DNA of 7,056 nucleotides from Victivallales bacterium (lineage in GTDB: Bacteria > Verrucomicrobiota > Lentisphaeria > Victivallales > SZUA-371): positions 1 to 7,056 of the forward strand of contig JAQUZV010000120.1 of the NCBI GenBank assembly GCA_028691155.1, in the 5' to 3' direction. The notes beneath the pieces are model-generated. The model saw nothing but the letters and a program-made list of their open reading frames with translations. It did no database searches and had not been told where the DNA came from. Each line of letters starts with the position of its first letter. Position 1 is the first letter of the stretch. The translations under genes and the position numbers were made by a program. This document shows positions 6,651 through 7,056 of the stretch, piece by piece.

Positions 6651-6698
6651 CGGGTGCGGCATTCTGGTTTGATCCGGAATGTCGCGCTCGTTTTTTTT
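6651..6698 (+). terminator. Intrinsic terminator of the aldolase gene
   Basis: The stem 6651-6667 pairs with 6674-6690 over 17 bases, with four G-T wobbles and no unpaired bases, around the loop TTTGAT. It is followed directly by T8 at 6691-6698. It begins 14 bases after the TGA of the aldolase gene. This is a textbook Rho-independent terminator. Confidence 0.87.
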
Positions 6699-6815
6699 GT
6701 CCGGGATCAAATGGTTACCGCAGCCGGTGAATCCGGTCGAAGTATGAGTGCTCCGCCATTGCCGGATTATTTTCGAACTTTCCACGCGATGCTTACCTGT
6801 TCAAAAACACCGCTG

Positions 6816-6827
6816 TTGCCATGGCAA
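6816..6827. repeat. 12-bp perfect palindrome
   Basis: TTGCCATGGCAA reads identically on both strands. It stands in otherwise non-coding DNA. It could be a repressor operator, but there is no convincing promoter immediately around it and a chance palindrome is possible. Confidence 0.4.
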
Positions 6828-6958
6828 ATAACCTTATCAATGTTGAGAGTAAAATGTCTTTGGCGCGGTGACCATGAAAGTATTGGTAATAGGGAAAAAA
6901 TGGCGGAGAGAGCGAGATTGAAACGAAACGTTATCCGCCTGCAAAACATGTCGCATGT

Positions 6959-6991
6959 GTAATGCCCCCCGTTTGTCAAGGACGGCATTAC
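6959..6991. repeat. Inverted repeat with 8-bp perfect arms
   Basis: GTAATGCC (6959-6966) and GGCATTAC (6984-6991) are exact reverse complements around a 17-base loop holding a C-run. There is no T-run after it on either strand, so it is not an obvious terminator. It follows a smaller dyad, ACATG-TCG-CATGT, at 6946-6958 with no gap. Confidence 0.6.
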
Positions 6992-7000
6992 GTAGAACGT

Positions 7001-7027
7001 TCAAAAAATGAAGATTTCATTTTTTGA
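7001..7027. repeat. Inverted repeat with 12-bp perfect arms and 3-base loop
   Basis: TCAAAAAATGAA (7001-7012) and TTCATTTTTTGA (7016-7027) are exact reverse complements around GAT. A second register (GTTC with GAAC, 6999-7031) extends it with a two-base bulge. The six-base A and T runs lie inside the stem, so it could act as a weak terminator in either direction or as an operator. It overlaps the 8-bp palindrome GAACGTTC at 6995-7002. Confidence 0.6.
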
Positions 7028-7056
7028 GAACTTCGGTTTCCGTCCCCCATTGTTTT

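Larger units (their letters stand above)
6699..7056. other. Non-coding region rich in dyad symmetry, right edge of window
   Basis: After the aldolase terminator I find no ORF with both a believable start signal and a protein-like translation. What stands out is the series of inverted repeats (6816-6827, 6946-6958, 6959-6991, 6995-7002, 7001-7027). This may be the control region of a gene beyond 7056 or the 3' flank of one coming the other way. Confidence 0.45.

Noticed and set aside
6874..6921. Short frame beginning MKVLVIG, like the start of PurD or other nucleotide-binding proteins
   Set aside because: It stops after 15 codons. Shifting frame at the A-run gives a longer frame without further PurD-like motifs, and there is no good RBS. 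Seven residues are too few to call a remnant.
6916..6924. GATTGAAAC, resembling the end of some CRISPR repeats
   Set aside because: It occurs once, with no repeated unit or spacer pattern around it.
6767..6988. Minus-strand open frame of 73 codons with a hydrophobic stretch
   Set aside because: It crosses the inverted repeats, has no RBS, and the translation matches nothing I recognise.

Overview
The window reads as Gram-negative bacterial chromosome of moderate GC content, with mostly chromosomal housekeeping and cell-envelope genes. I see no phage, IS, CRISPR, tRNA or rRNA sequence. An MsbA-type exporter, a nucleotide-sugar aminotransferase and a MurC-type ligase together point to a cell with lipopolysaccharide-like glycolipids and peptidoglycan. 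My best guess is a PVC-type lineage such as Lentisphaerota. That is a low-confidence impression from protein style, not something the sequence proves.

Layout. Positions 1-554, minus strand, hold the N-terminal part of a TrmA/RlmD-class RNA m5U methyltransferase that runs off the left edge. It starts at a TTG behind a perfect GGAGG and has a clean sigma-70 promoter. A 221-base divergent intergenic region follows. Positions 776-5299, plus strand, hold three closely spaced genes that look like one operon: a DegT/DnrJ/EryC1/StrS sugar aminotransferase, an MsbA-like ABC exporter with an unusually large insert in its first periplasmic loop, and a MurC-type Mur ligase with a shortened central domain and a changed invariant residue. 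Positions 5300-5962 carry no confident gene. They hold a near-perfect 18-bp hairpin, a minus-strand coding remnant of about 94 codons, and a strong promoter for the next gene. Positions 5963-6637, plus strand, encode a fructose-6-phosphate aldolase-type small transaldolase. It forms a self-contained unit with its own promoter, a strong RBS and a textbook intrinsic terminator. Positions 6700-7056 appear non-coding but are rich in inverted repeats, and are probably the regulatory or terminator zone of a gene beyond the right edge.

How the genes work together. The three-gene operon plausibly supplies envelope synthesis: an amino sugar is made, a lipid or glycolipid is flipped across the inner membrane, and an amino acid is joined to a UDP-sugar acid. 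Whether the Mur ligase is the cell's true MurC or a paralogue tied to the amino-sugar pathway is the most interesting open question here. The methyltransferase and the aldolase are separate transcription units with unrelated roles (RNA modification and central carbon metabolism). I did not find a clearly new multi-gene system.
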